From Cotesia glomerata (Eukaryota; Arthropoda; Insecta; Hymenoptera; Braconidae), in the NCBI RefSeq assembly GCF_020080835.1, contig NC_058166.1, positions 1,674,001 through 1,738,000 of the forward strand: a stretch of DNA of 64,000 nucleotides. Reading direction: 5' to 3'. Made by a program: the position numbers and the translations under genes. Every line of letters begins with the position of its first letter. Positions within the stretch are counted from its first letter, which is position 1. Under the pieces are notes generated by a model. The model saw only the letters and a program-made list of their open reading frames with translations. It did not search any database and had not been told where the DNA came from. Below are positions 32,653 to 44,760 of this stretch, one piece after another.

Positions 32653-33972
32653 ATGAAGACTGACGCGCCATCTCCTGCAGCCAGTCCCAAACATACAGAG
32701 ACAGTTGGTACTGACTGCGACACAAACTATACTACACTATTGCGTGAATTCCCCACTACATCCCTGGCGGGAAATTCGGATCGGATAGCGCCAGTTTTTA
32801 ACTTCAAAGCGCAAACAAAACTTTACTCTCCTGATAATCGCAAGGACGCAGCAAGCAAATCTCGCAAAGGCCGACTCACCAACTGTGAATCGCTCAGCAG
32901 ATACAACTCAGGCTCGGCAACATCCCTCCCCGAACTATTCCTCAACGCCAATAATAAGAGGGGACGTGACCGTGATATCTCTGGAGCCAGCAACCGCAGC
33001 CCTCCAACGAAGCTCAGCCGGTCTACTTCCTCACCACCAAAACTGAAAGAAGACGAACACCGAACACCTCACAACGCGGACAGCAACATGGGTGAAAACA
33101 CTAAGTCCTGTGAATCGCTTGACGAACTCCTCCGCAGGATGGAAATCTGGCGCACCGAGGATAAAGCACAACTAACCACCCAGCTTGCTGCCTTCAAGGA
33201 AGAAATAGCAACACAAATCTCAACGGCCTCGCAGGTGAACCACGAAGAGATACAGGAGATCAAGACAGCCCTGGCAGCTGAAAATGAGAGTCTAAAAAAA
33301 GAAATTTCCGCCCTAAAAGAGCGCATCACCACGCTAGACCTAACACGTGAACTCTCATCACTTGGGGAAAACGCAGATCAATCTACTCCGAACCCTTCGT
33401 CTGGTCTCGCAAACATGTTGGATGAGCAAATCAGAAAAACTACCAGAGAGACACTGGACAAGTTAGCAAGGAAGAATAATGTTATTATAAAAGGCCTCAA
33501 CTGTCAACTAGGCACACCATCCAGGACTGCCTCTGACTTCTTCACAAAACAGTTCAAGCTAACTAACTGCGTCTCCGAAGCAATTGTCATTGGCAAAGAT
33601 AAAGACAGAATTAAAGTCACGCTGAAAGACCACGCGGCCAAAAAAGCTATCATGTCTGGGAAGAAGAATATTAATGCCCCAATATATATAAACAACGATC
33701 TAACCCGTGAGGAACAGCTCATTGCAAAAAAGCTTAGGGACGCAAGCAAAGAATTTAAAAAAGAGGGTAAAAGAGTAAAATTACATCATCAAAGCATCAC
33801 TGTCGATGGCAACCGCTACAAATATGACCTATCCAAGCAGTTGCTGGTCCCTGCACAAAATAATGATGCGAATACTATGCAAACAGACCCAGGTCAAGGC
33901 ACTAGTTCGCTCAGCAATTCAAAAAACGGGGGGTCTCCTCCCAACATGAGCCAACCAACCCATCAAGCATAA
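32653..33972 (+). CDS. LINE ORF1 protein, 439 aa
   Basis: RNA-binding ORF1 protein that would coat LINE RNA. I start it at the ATG at 32653; the frame is open a little further upstream but only from a GTG. Residues 1-150 are Ser/Thr/Pro-rich and probably disordered. About 150-240 is a Leu/Glu/Lys heptad-like coiled coil (LTTQLAAFKEEIATQ, ENESLKKEISALKERITTL). From about 273 an RRM-like fold is suggested (RKNNVIIKGL, EAIVIGKDKDRIKVTLKD), followed by a C-terminal domain with IYINNDLTREEQLIAKKLRD and the VKLHHQSITVDGNRYKYD ending typical of LINE ORF1 proteins. No zinc knuckle is seen. Ends at TAA 33970-33972, overlapping the open upstream extension of ORF2 in the -1 frame. Confidence 0.85.
   Translation: MKTDAPSPAASPKHTETVGTDCDTNYTTLLREFPTTSLAGNSDRIAPVFNFKAQTKLYSPDNRKDAASKSRKGRLTNCESLSRYNSGSATSLPELFLNANNKRGRDRDISGASNRSPPTKLSRSTSSPPKLKEDEHRTPHNADSNMGENTKSCESLDELLRRMEIWRTEDKAQLTTQLAAFKEEIATQISTASQVNHEEIQEIKTALAAENESLKKEISALKERITTLDLTRELSSLGENADQSTPNPSSGLANMLDEQIRKTTRETLDKLARKNNVIIKGLNCQLGTPSRTASDFFTKQFKLTNCVSEAIVIGKDKDRIKVTLKDHAAKKAIMSGKKNINAPIYINNDLTREEQLIAKKLRDASKEFKKEGKRVKLHHQSITVDGNRYKYDLSKQLLVPAQNNDANTMQTDPGQGTSSLSNSKNGGSPPNMSQPTHQA
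33921..33927 (+). promoter_or_regulatory. Candidate -1 ribosomal frameshift site, A AAA AAC
   Basis: In the ORF1 frame the codons are TCA AAA AAC, so the heptamer A AAA AAC is in the X XXY YYZ phase used by retroviral gag-pro frameshift sites. ORF2 lies exactly in the -1 frame and is open from this heptamer onward. GGGGGG-TCT-CCTCCC follows and could form a GC stem, though closer than the usual 5-9 nt spacer. Confidence 0.45.
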
Positions 33973-36900
33973 AAATCACTTTCTGGAACATCCATGGTAT
34001 CTTCAATCTACTCGACTCATTAGCATCCTTCAATTCATCGTTCATAGGAGTGTCGGAAACGTGGTGTATGAACCCTATTACCTCTCAAGCTCTCTCTTCC
34101 TGGCAGTCGTTTTGGTCTCCGGCCACCAAACAGCAACCAGGACCGGGCAGGCCCAGTGGTGGTCTACTATCACTGGCCGTAGCCAGTGTAAATACTACAA
34201 CTCTGTCATCCTGCAATGCCTGGATCATCTCCAAGCTCTGTATACAGAAATTATCCATAATCTCTATCTCCGTATATTTTCACCCGAGCGCAGACCTATC
34301 CACACTCTTAAGCCAACTTCAAGCGACAATCAACGACATTCTGGCCACACATTACTTTGACTTATTTATCATCGCCGGCGACTTCAACGCCAGACCTGGC
34401 ACACTTGGACACACGGACGAAAATATAATACGAGGCTCCTCCCTTAATAAGGATCGTTCCTCGCTGGACCTCATACACAATCAAAGAGGCTCAACAGTTC
34501 TGGAGTTTTTCGAAGCAAACGGTTTCACCCTTCTTAATGGTCGTACACCTAGCGACACGCCAGGTCACTTCACGTTTACAAACAAAAATGGACAAAGTGT
34601 GGTTGACTTGACCTGGGTAAACAACGACAGCCTTCACCTAGTCAAAGACATGTGGGTTGACGAAATAGTTTCTAAGTCAGACCACTTTCCAACTACAATT
34701 GAAATTTACTCCAAGTATAGTGCAAATATGGATGTGTCAAATCCTGCCCAGGGTACATCCAAGGCTACACAGTACAAACTCTGCTGGAAGAAGGACAAGA
34801 AGAACAACTACAAGCACCAAATGGCCTGGTCTCCACGGATCACTTGTGACCTTGCTCACTCACACACCGACATACTGTGTGATAACCTATGTTCTGCCAT
34901 TCTAGATGCCGCCAGTGAATGCCAGCTAATGCACACTGTCCATACTAACTCCAAGCGAGTCTATCACAAGCCCTGGTACAACAACGAATGTGCAGCTGCC
35001 AAGGCTGCCGTCAAATCCTCTCTGGCCCAGTGCAAAGCAGCACTTCAACCTTGGTCAAGTTACCACGACATCAAAGCCAAATACTACTCCTTATTAAAGG
35101 ATCGTCGCTCTGATTTTGATCTACAGATTCGCAAGAAATTTAGAAATGTTCGCAACGCAACTGAGTTCTGGTCTGTGGTGAATTCTGCCCGTAAAACTAC
35201 ACTGAAGCCATCGCAAATAACCCTCGGACAATGGGAATCTTTCTTCCACGACATATATGCCCATAATCCAGCACCCGATTACTTATATTCGAGCCCTTCG
35301 GACCCTCAGCTTGACAAGGACATCACAATAGAGGAATTAAATCTCAGCCTAGCTAAGTCGAAAATGGGTAAATCGCCCGGCACTGACGGCATACCCAATG
35401 AGTTTTACAAAGCGCTACCAAACAACTGGAAACTATATCTAGTAGCTCTCTTCAACAAAATTTTAAGCACTGGTACAACGCCCACAGAATGGTCTCACAT
35501 TCTGATGTGTATGCTCCACAAAAAGGGCGATCTGCTGAATCCCAGCAACTACCGGGGCATTGCCCTCGTAAACAGTCTCGAAAAAATATTCACCCAGATT
35601 ATCCATGAAAGAATCCGTGTGTGGGCTAAGTCATGCAACATCATCCCCGAAGAACAAGCCGGTTTCCAACCTGGTCGTGGCTGTGAAGACAATGTTTTCA
35701 CGCTTTTAGCTCTTCTTCAAATGCAACTTCGCTTCAAAGACGCTACTACCTATGCACTTTGTATAGATTTCAAACGAGCGTTCGACTCAGTGCCGCACCA
35801 AAAGCTCTGGAAAAAACTTATTGACCTTGGACTCAACCCTAAGACTGTGAACCTGTTGATGAAACTATACAAAAATCTAAAGATGCGGGTAAAAAACATT
35901 GGTAGTCTTTCAGAACCTATCACCATAACTGAAGGTGTATTACAGGGTGAAGTTCTAAGCCCTCTCCTGTTCTGTCTTTACATAAGCGACATAATACAAT
36001 TTTTTAAAGAAAGAGGCGCCGAGGGACTCTTTGTTGATGCGAAAGAGGTACTACTTCTGTTATATGCCGATGACATTGTCCTACTAGCATCCACCGAAGT
36101 CCGACTCCGCAAAAGCCTGGTGATACTCGAAGAATACTGCCGAATAAACAGCTTAACCGTAAATACTAATAAGACCCAAATACTAGCTTGTAAATCCACT
36201 GGCAGAATCTCGAAGAAACGTAGAAAATTCATGTTCAATGGCAAAGAATTATCAGTAGTACCGAACTACGAATACCTCGGCATAAAGTTCTGTACTTCGC
36301 TCAAGGGAAACCTTGCAGCCGCACATGCAACAAAAAAAGGAAAAACAGCCATTGGAACTGTGCTAAACATCACTAAAAATCTCAAAGGTGACTCTTGGCT
36401 AGGAGCAGTCAAGCTCCATAATAGTCTAGCCCGTTCAACTGTCACATACCTTGCACATCTCAGCTGCCTGAGCCTAGACTGCATAGAACAACTGGAAACG
36501 TCACAACTTTACTTCTTCAAGCGCCTATTTTCACTACCCATGTGTACCCCTGGCTATGCCATCAGACTCGAACTCAGCCTCGAACATACAGCTGTCCACA
36601 TACTTAAGGCAGCCATCAACTGGGTAATTAAAGTACTTAGCATGCCTGCGCATAGACTACCTCTACTCTGCCTGCGCAAACTGGTAGCCTTGAATGCGAC
36701 ACCTTTCAACTCATCTAAACTAAACTGGGCCCAACAACTAAGGAACTTATTAGCTCATATCCAGGAAGACACTATGCTTGATAGACTTGAGGCAGACTAC
36801 TGGAAGAGAAGGAAAGACACCATTTTATCCAAATTTCAAACCTACATGCGTAGCTTGGACTTGAGCCGTTACCGGGCGTCCTCGGCCTGCCAGTTCAATT

Positions 36901-37271
36901 TCATTACCCAGATAGCGCCTGAACGTATAACAGTCCAACCTCTACATCTCATGAGAACCTTGTTCCAACTGAGACTAGCCAGCAAATACGCCTGCCACAT
37001 AACAATCGATGGCTACACGCACAGGCTATCTCCAACCAATACGTGCTCATTCTGCCACCTTCCGGACACCGAATCTGCTGAACATTTCATTTCCGACTGC
37101 CCTGCACTGTCTAACCTCAGACACAAGTACCTGAAAGATTGGCTCTTATATGAACACCCTCAAGTGATTAATTTATCACTCCTTGAATCCTCCAACTTGG
37201 ACACCCTGAAGAAAATCCATGGATATTGCCGGGAATGCTTTAAAATAAATTTCAACTCAGCCAAATGTTAA
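33922..37271 (+). CDS. LINE ORF2: endonuclease-reverse transcriptase polyprotein
   Basis: Nicks target DNA and reverse-transcribes the element's RNA. The first ATG is at 34050 (1073 codons), but the frame is open back to the frameshift heptamer, and the conserved endonuclease opening ITFWNIHG with its catalytic Asn lies upstream of that ATG, so translation probably enters earlier. Numbering from 34050: endonuclease with SETW (Glu 3), GDFNAR (110-115), VVDLTWV (184-190) and SDHFP (210-214); reverse transcriptase with IDFKRAFDS (about 572-580), LQGEVLSPLLF (QGE at 632) and YADDIVLLA (672-680, catalytic YADD); and a C-terminal CX2CX9HX4C knuckle (C999, C1002, H1012, C1017). All catalytic motifs are intact. 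QGE replaces the more common QGC/QGS/QGD. No RNase H domain is evident. Confidence 0.92.
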
Positions 37272-37375
37272 ACTGTCATTACCATCAATATAAAAATAGC
37301 TTAATTTATACCAATTTGTACTCGAAACCAATTGCTACGAGAATTGTATTCTTTAACACGCAATAAACTATTATT
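37272..37375 (+). other. 3' untranslated region and TTA tail of the LINE
   Basis: 104 bp between the ORF2 stop and the target duplication, with CAATAAAC about 15 bp before the end and a short TTA repeat as tail instead of poly(A). Confidence 0.7.
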
Positions 37376-37701
37376 ATTATAATGAAATTGTCATTGTAAA
37401 CGATGTCATTTAAATATTATATGTTTTATATAATACTCACTTAAAGGCTGAAAAAAAGAGATAATAAACGGCCAAGGTCACTAAAACGGACACTGCCTCA
37501 AAGATCAGAAAAAGCAAATATGTAATTACATTAATACATTTTCGAATTATAAATGCTTTTTATCGAACCCAAAAAAACAAATTTTTAAAATTGTCATTTA
37601 CTTGCAAAAAACAAAAATGATACGATTGATCTAATTATTTTTGGAAACCAAATTATGTTTCAAGCTATAATAATAAATGAAAAATTATAAAAATGACAAA
37701 A

Positions 37702-37816
37702 TTTGTAAGATACATTAATTTTCTTCCGGTTGGAGGTTATATAAATATAATTTGAGTCTTTTACAGCGAGAATTTCTGACGACTTTGCGCCACCTATTGG
37801 AAATTTTCAGTACTAT
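37702..37816 (+). repeat. Module A8
   Basis: Core GCGCCACCTATTGG at 37787-37800; left half TTTACAGCGAGAA. Confidence 0.85.
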
Positions 37817-39019
37817 GTTTTTAAATTTTACTATAATACTTTCGAATTTTAAATGTTTGACGAATTAGGGAGTCAAAATAATTTAGCAGTGAAAATTTTT
37901 ATTTAATTTAATTTTCATTACCATGTCAAAGAATTTTTACTTATTATTTAAAAAAAAAAATATATTTAAGCAATTTTGTTTTTTTGTGCTTGAAAATTTC
38001 AACTTAATATTATTTTTGATACCCAAAAAGAGAAAATATATTTTAAATCTGTTATACAAAAAACAATTGGTTGTTTAAAAAAAAAAAAAAAAAAAAAACC
38101 AATATTAAACTGGTTGTTTTAATTAAAGTTTAGTGAATTTACAAGTAGGATTTTTATCAAATTATAATTATTACCCTTAATTAATAATAACTTATTATTT
38201 CTTCAGCGAAACGATTAACGCAAAAAAGAGTTATGGTTTAAGATCAAACAAGGTTCAAAAAGTTCAGTCAACTAATATTTTTACACCATATTAAAAATTT
38301 GTCAATTGAGTGATTTATATTAAGGTAACTAGACTTAAATTTCATTTTTGCAAGAATGATACCCGAGTGACAAAATATTTATCCATTTCATTATTACATT
38401 AATAGAATTACATTATTACGTTGATAATATTTCATTTTGCAATTGTGCTGACTTCGGGTGAATATCATTAATTCTTTAATAGAACATCAATATTCTAAAA
38501 TATAACCGGATAGCGAAGAGTATTTTCGACCATTAAGAACAATTGAAAAAAAAAAAAAAAACAATTTATTTTAACAGTAAAAAAACAAATAGAAAAATAA
38601 ATGACGTAAAAAATTATTTCATGAATCAATTAGACACCAATCATAAATCATATCTCTTATTTTATAGCTCAAAAATTTATTTTAAGTATTTAGGAGAGTT
38701 TGTTATTATTCGCTAATATTCATGCAAGTAAATATAAGGCTACATGACTCGTAAAAAAAACTCGAACACTGAGATAATGTGAACTTGGTAATTATTTCAT
38801 TCATGGAATACAGAGTAATTATAAATCATTTGACGCATTTTCCAATTCAAAAATTTTTTTTTATGATTTAGTAAGCTCGCACTATTATTCGAGTTAATAA
38901 AAAGCTACATAATACAGGAAGAAAGAATTATTGAAATTTTTCAAAGAATTTATTGTTGTGACTGATAAATTTTAATTGAATATCAGAAAGTAATTCTATA
39001 ACCTCAAGACAATGATTAA

Positions 39020-39132
39020 CTCTAAGACAAATAAATTTTTCGTTGATTGGAAGTTAAAAAATCTGAGTTAAGTGTCTTGCAGTGAGAATTTTAGAAGATC
39101 ATGCGCCGCCTGTTGGTGATTTTTGGTACTAA
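39020..39132 (+). repeat. Module C4
   Basis: Core GCGCCGCCTGTTGG at 39103-39116; left half CTTGCAGTGAGAA. Confidence 0.8.
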
Positions 39133-39175
39133 ATTCAAAATTAAGTTTAATACTTAGAAATTAGTTAAATATTAT

Positions 39176-39818
39176 TGAAAAATGTTGAAAGAGCGGAAAA
39201 GCGGGGATCAGGTTTAGGTCTGGATATCTCAATTAAAACGCATAAATAATTATCAAAATTAACACTATAAATTTATTTACACTAAATACAAGTTATATTT
39301 AATATGTTAAATAGCGGATTGTTTAAATAAAAGCGGATTTATAATACTAAGCGTGGTTAGCACAAGCGATACCGGTTGACACGTGGGTGAACACTCTGCC
39401 GGCACTGTAAAAGCGGTGAAATAAATGCACAAATAACACAATTTATCTGTAACAAATTAGAGCGAATTATTAGCGGTTAATTTAAGCAATTTAAATTATA
39501 AAAATAGCGAAATGCGGTTAATTAACAATAAGCGAAAGCAAAGCGGAATTAATGGCGACTTGTTGCAACTAAAAGCGTGGAAGTGAAAGATAATAATAAT
39601 AGTTTGTCTTCTTCCTCGTTGACTTGGGGAAGAAGGCTATTGCGCATGTCTAGCGGGAGCGATCAGCCAATAAAGCGGTCGATCCATGGCATGATCGAGA
39701 GGCTGATTTTCCATTGGCGGTTCGATTTTGCGGGAACTAGCGGTGGACAGGTGCGTCTCTTGAATTTGGGAGTCCCCCAGGAGCGAGTTAATCGCTACTG
39801 GGCCTTGTTCACCGAACA
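39176..39818 (-). mobile_element. Solo LTR, 643 bp, copy 2 (inverse)
   Basis: In its own direction it begins TGTTCGGTGAACAAGG and ends CATTTTTCA; perfect 5-bp duplications ATTAT at 39171-39175 and 39819-39823. The C-class flank on both sides matches the uninterrupted copy at about 63755-63790, which confirms the boundaries. Same family as 28496-29138, with scattered substitutions. The 89-codon plus frame inside is not a gene. Confidence 0.85.
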
Positions 39819-40845
39819 ATTATCAAGAAAGTATAAAATTGTGTAAGAAAATTAGAAATTTGCAGTAAATTAATGATTGATGAATTAATTTTAGTAAAAA
39901 TAGTTCAAAAAGAACTTTAATTAATATTTCTGTTAGATTTTTTACTATTTAAGTATTTAATAAAATTTATCAATGAATATGAAAGTTTTGAAAATATTAT
40001 TGAATAATAATAGCGATCGGTCGTTTAATAATTAAAATAAATCTATATAAAATTTATGAATGATTGTTTTCGTAAAATTGTAGCCGTATGTTACTAGTTT
40101 TTTATATTTAATCATTTACAATTCGTTTGTATTACGATATAAAATTATTCTAATGATTTATAAATAAGATGTTGTCAATTTTTTTTTAGATTTATTCACC
40201 GACGGAGAAAAAAAGTGTTTGACTGAGAAATATAGACATACAAAGGGAAAAAGATGTTTTTGTCAAAAAGATAACTGATTTTGACTATTGACAAGACTTT
40301 CAAGAGAAGATCCCCGAGAATTTAAGAGAACAAAAAATTAGGAACGAACAATTCAATAAATATATTTCTTACAATAACTCAGCTTAATTTTCTTAAGTGA
40401 AATCAAACTAAATTTTTCATTTATTTTCAGAGCAATCGGATCGAAATATTTTTCTAAACTTGGATCTCACCCGTAACATTAAAATAAGACCATGGATCAC
40501 ACTCGAGCAACCAAAAAACTGATCCAAAAGTATAAAAATACTAGATAATATTTATACAATTGAAAATTTAGCACGACAAAAAATATATCTGCTACTATTT
40601 TGTATTTTAGCACTACAACTCAAAGCCAAAAAATAATAGAAAAGAAAGATCAAGGTCACTATTACGGACAGTACCTAAAAGATCTGAATAATTCATCACT
40701 TGTAGAAAAGTCAATTTTTAGATTAATTATATTAATAAAATTCCAACCGATTACTAAAAAACAAACTAAAAGATCTAATTATTTTTGAAAACCAAATTAT
40801 ATTTTAAACTAAAATAATAAATCAAAAGTTTAAAAAATGGCAAAA

Positions 40846-40960
40846 CTTATAAGACACATTAATATTCTTCCGGTTGGAGATTATATAAATATAATCCAAG
40901 TCTCTTGCAGCGAGAATTTCTGACGACTCTGCGCCACCTATCGGATATTTTTAATACTAT
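40846..40960 (+). repeat. Module A9
   Basis: Core GCGCCACCTATCGG at 40931-40944; left half CTTGCAGCGAGAA exact. Confidence 0.85.
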
Positions 40961-41492
40961 GTTTTTTAAGTTTAATATAATACTTTAGAATTTTAAATGT
41001 TTGACGAATTAGGGAGTCAAAATAATTTAGCAGTGAAAATTTTTATATAATTTAATATTTATTACCATGTAGAAGAATTTCTAATTCTTTTTTAAAAAAT
41101 ATGTTTAAGCAATTATGTTTTTTTATACTTGGGAATTTTAACTTAATATTATTCTTAAAACCCAAAAGATGAAAACGCGATTCAAAGCTGTTAAACAAGA
41201 AAACAAGAAAAAAAGTCAAAATTTTATCAGCTTTGTTTGTTCCACTAAAATAATTTTTTTATTACGCTGGAATAGTTATTAAATTATTAGGATGCTGTGA
41301 AATAATTGAACGAAATACTGTAAAAAAAATTAGGAAAACGGTTGACCCTAAAGGCCATTCCTGCAACTTCCCGCTACCGCCATACCTAAGTGCTCAACAA
41401 TTCACTTATTTTTTAAGATCTTCGAGCTCAAAAATATAATTTATGTGTAATTTTGAGCTCTCTGAGCTCAAATAAATCGCTGTTCTGTGCTT

Positions 41493-42095
41493 CCCGTGTA
41501 AAAAAAAAATTTCCTGAAAAGTTCCGGAATAGTTCCTGGTCCGGAACGTTCCTATGATAAGACAATCCGGAACATCCCCGGAATATTTCTGCAATGTTCT
41601 CGAAATAGTTCTGGAACATCCGTGGAACACTTCCGGAACATTTCCGGAAAATCTCCGGCAGATTTATAGAACATCGCTGAAATACTTCCAGAATAAATTA
41701 GGAATACTTCCGGAACATCTCCGGTACATTCCTGGAATATTCCCGAAATACTTCTGGAACAAATCGGGAATAGTTACAAAATATATCGGGAATACATCGG
41801 GGATATGTTTAAAATATTCCTGGAAAAATCCTCGAATACTTCTGAAACATTTCCGGTAAACGTTTGGATTATGTTCCGGAAGTATTCCTAATTTACTCTC
41901 GAAGTATTCCAGCGATGTTTTATAAGTCTGTCGGAGATTTTCCGGAAATGTTCCGGAAGTGTTCCATGAATGATCCAGAACTATTTCGAGAACATTGCAA
42001 AAGTATTCCGGGGATGTTCCGGATTGTCTTATCATAGGAACATTCTGGACCAGGAACTATTCCGAAACTTTTCAGGAAACTTTTTTTTACACGGG
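41493..42095. mobile_element. 603-bp fold-back element, nearly a full palindrome
   Basis: Ends CCCGTGTAAAAAAAA and TTTTTTTTACACGGG. The two arms, about 290 bp each, stay aligned over almost their whole length, and are built from ~21-bp variations of CCGGAACATnCCCGGAATA. Because of the symmetry both strands carry a frame starting with the same peptide (MIRQSGTSPEYFCNVLEIVL); I regard both as by-products of the repeat, not genes. Confidence 0.75.
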
Positions 42096-42600
42096 TTTTG
42101 AGCTCTTCGAGCTCAAAATGCTAATGGAAGTTTTATAGAGCACTGTTTTTTGAATTTTCAAACCGCAATAAATTTTAAATGAATTAACCGATTTTCTCAC
42201 GATTTACGGCATTCAGCGCAGTTTTTCGAGTTCTTTGGAAAATCTTCAAGCGTAAACTGGTCAGACTAGAAATTTTATAGAAATTCTGAAAAAAAAAACA
42301 TTTTTTTCAATTTTTTTCGACAACGATATCTCACGAACAAATTAACCGATTTTGACCAGGCTGGTGGCAATCTACGTAGTTTTTTGAGGTTAAGAGCTGA
42401 GTTTTTAGAATTGATCGGTTCAGCCGTTTGAAAGATATTTCAAAAAAACGAATTTTTGGAAATTTTATTTTTGAGATTTCTCAAAATTGATCTACTCTAA
42501 TTCTGTAAATTAGTATCAGAATTCTAGGGGCAAAGGAACTCTTCAGAACCCCGATTATTTCGATCGAATCGGATGATCCTTTCAAGAGTTATGAGAGATT

Positions 42601-43050
<450 letters not shown>

Positions 43051-43064
43051 CAAAACAAAAAAAA

Positions 43065-43089
43065 ACACACACACACACACACACACACA
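43065..43089. repeat. (AC)n microsatellite, second tract
   Basis: About 12 AC units, followed by TACA units and then family R sequence. Confidence 0.9.
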
Positions 43090-43654
43090 TACATACAGCC
43101 ACGGTGACATCATCGCGAAAATAGTCAGGAAAGCTTCCTAGGGCCTCAAAACGTCGAAATCTGATGAAAACTCGATTTTCGAAAAACGGGGTGAAAACAA
43201 TAACATCCCGATTTTTGAAAATTTTCAATTTTCTTAGCGGGAAGTTAAAAATTGGACTATAATTACAGAAAAATATCATGTATATATTAATTTTCCCGGA
43301 AAGTCTACCTTAAAATATAACAGTACTACCGTTATTTACTGTACTAAATATTGTCTTGAGAAATGTGAAATATATCTTTGAAAAAATCATAATTTGAAAG
43401 ATTTATTACGTTTAAAAAATAGATCAAATACAGATGAAAAAATGTAAACAAAATCTAAGTCTTTGTAAACCGATTGTACAGGATTATAGATTATTTAAAA
43501 AAAATCTAGTACAAAATATACACAGAAAAACAATTATTTCGAAACCAGTAATTTTCTTGCAATTGTAAAAACAACTCAAAAATTTAGAAATGTTTTGTTT
43601 TTTCTAAATGCAATATAATTTATAAATTATCGAATTTAAAAAAAAAATAAAAAT

Positions 43655-43765
43655 TTAGACCACGTTGTAGCGATTTATGAAACGCGCGTGTTTTGAGCCG
43701 CCATTGGCAATTATTCTTGTTAATAATTTTTTAAATATCGACGACCTATCTGTCAATTTTGCATG
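43655..43765 (+). repeat. B-upstream conserved element, copy 7
   Basis: GAAACGCGCGTGTTTTGAGCCGCC, ATTGGCAATTATTCTTG and a decayed 3' end; ends 191 bp before module B8. Confidence 0.65.
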
Positions 43766-43955
43766 AAAAAACCTCCTATCATCAATTTTTGTTCAAAAAA
43801 AAATATTTCAGATATAAGTTTTTTAAACAGACTATATTTCATATAACCCTAATTATTTTTTTATATTTTTATTATTTATGTGAGTTATTATATCTAATTC
43901 TGCAAGATAAAACACAAGTTGTACGCACGGTAATTGTAGAAATTGAAATAACAAA

Positions 43956-44070
43956 CTCTGTAAGACACATAAATTTTTTTCTTAGTTAGAACTAATAATA
44001 CTTGAGTCAACTCTTTGCTTGCGAGAAATTTTAGCGCTCATGCGCCACTTGGCGGAAATTTTTGTAACTA
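43956..44070 (+). repeat. Module B8
   Basis: Core GCGCCACTTGGCGG at 44042-44055, a variant still with the GCGCCAC half; spacing 14 nt. Confidence 0.8.
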
Positions 44071-44599
44071 ATTTAGCAAATTTTGTCAATATTTTTCAAA
44101 TTTGTCAAAAGTGAATTCTGATTTAGTAATCAACTTAGAATATGAAAATTTTTGATAATTTTTTTTTAATATACAAAAAAATTCTATTTTTATGAGTTCT
44201 AATTTATTCACTTACAGAGTTTTGAAAAATTCTAATTTATTTAAAATAATATTTAATGACGACTAAAAATGGTCTTGAGCGTAATTATTTATGCAAGTGA
44301 AATTTTTCTAAGTCTCAGCATAATTTAGTATGAAAAAAATTATTACCAAATTAATTATTTATGTAATAATTATTTTTTTCCGACAGAAAATAGTATGGAA
44401 AATAATTTTGTGAGAATTATTGTTTTAAGTGAATATTATTTTTTTTAAGCATCAAAATTTAGTATGGAAATAAAATCTGATTTTAAATCAATTTGATTTG
44501 TAAATCCTTGACGAATTGATGGAATTAATTGAGAATTTAATTTCCGATAAATGGTCAGGACTTAGAATTTTCGTAAATTTTTCGAGGTTCGATGGCGCA

Positions 44600-44760
44600 C
44601 TGCAAATGGAGTCAATTAGCCAATTAACGCTTCTCGTGAAAATTTTTGAGTTGATAAATACCAGAAATCGTGGCCGGGTGAAAGAATTCTTCTGACAGTG
44701 TAGTTATCGTGTGAATACTATTCCTTCAACGATATCAGAGAGCACGGTTAGACTCAAGAA
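44600..44760 (+). other. Shared extra sequence, copy 1 (possible transcribed segment)
   Basis: GCTTCTCGTGAAAATTTTTGAGTTG to GAGAGCACGGTTAGACTCAAG aligns with 47515-47640, although the flanks between differ. GC-richer than the surroundings. No splice donor follows here (AAAATC instead of GTAAGT). No coding frame is conserved. Confidence 0.3.

Larger units (their letters stand above)
32418..37375 (+). mobile_element. Full-length, apparently intact LINE, 4958 bp
   Basis: Flanked by a perfect 17-bp duplication ATTATAATGAAATTGTC (32401-32417 and 37376-37392). The uninterrupted target is present at about 47975. The element has a 5' leader with a possible downstream promoter element, ORF1, an ORF2 in the -1 frame, a short 3' leader and a (TTA)n tail, as in I-type elements. 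Both long frames are open, so it is young and may be active. ORF2 with an N-terminal endonuclease and a C-terminal CCHC places it in the Jockey/I/R1 group; I cannot fix the clade. Confidence 0.9.
37393..41330 (+). repeat. Higher-order array segment 5 (A8-C4-A9)
   Basis: Resumes with ATTGTAAACGATG, the B flank split by the LINE. Class order is A, C, A with B, E and D missing, so this part has been shortened. A run of 22 A lies at 38077-38098. A solo LTR interrupts the C4 flank. Confidence 0.7.

Noticed and set aside
41554..42035. Mirror-image proteins in the fold-back element
   Set aside because: Both frames are the same repeat read from the two arms; no domain, no start context and no conservation beyond the palindrome.
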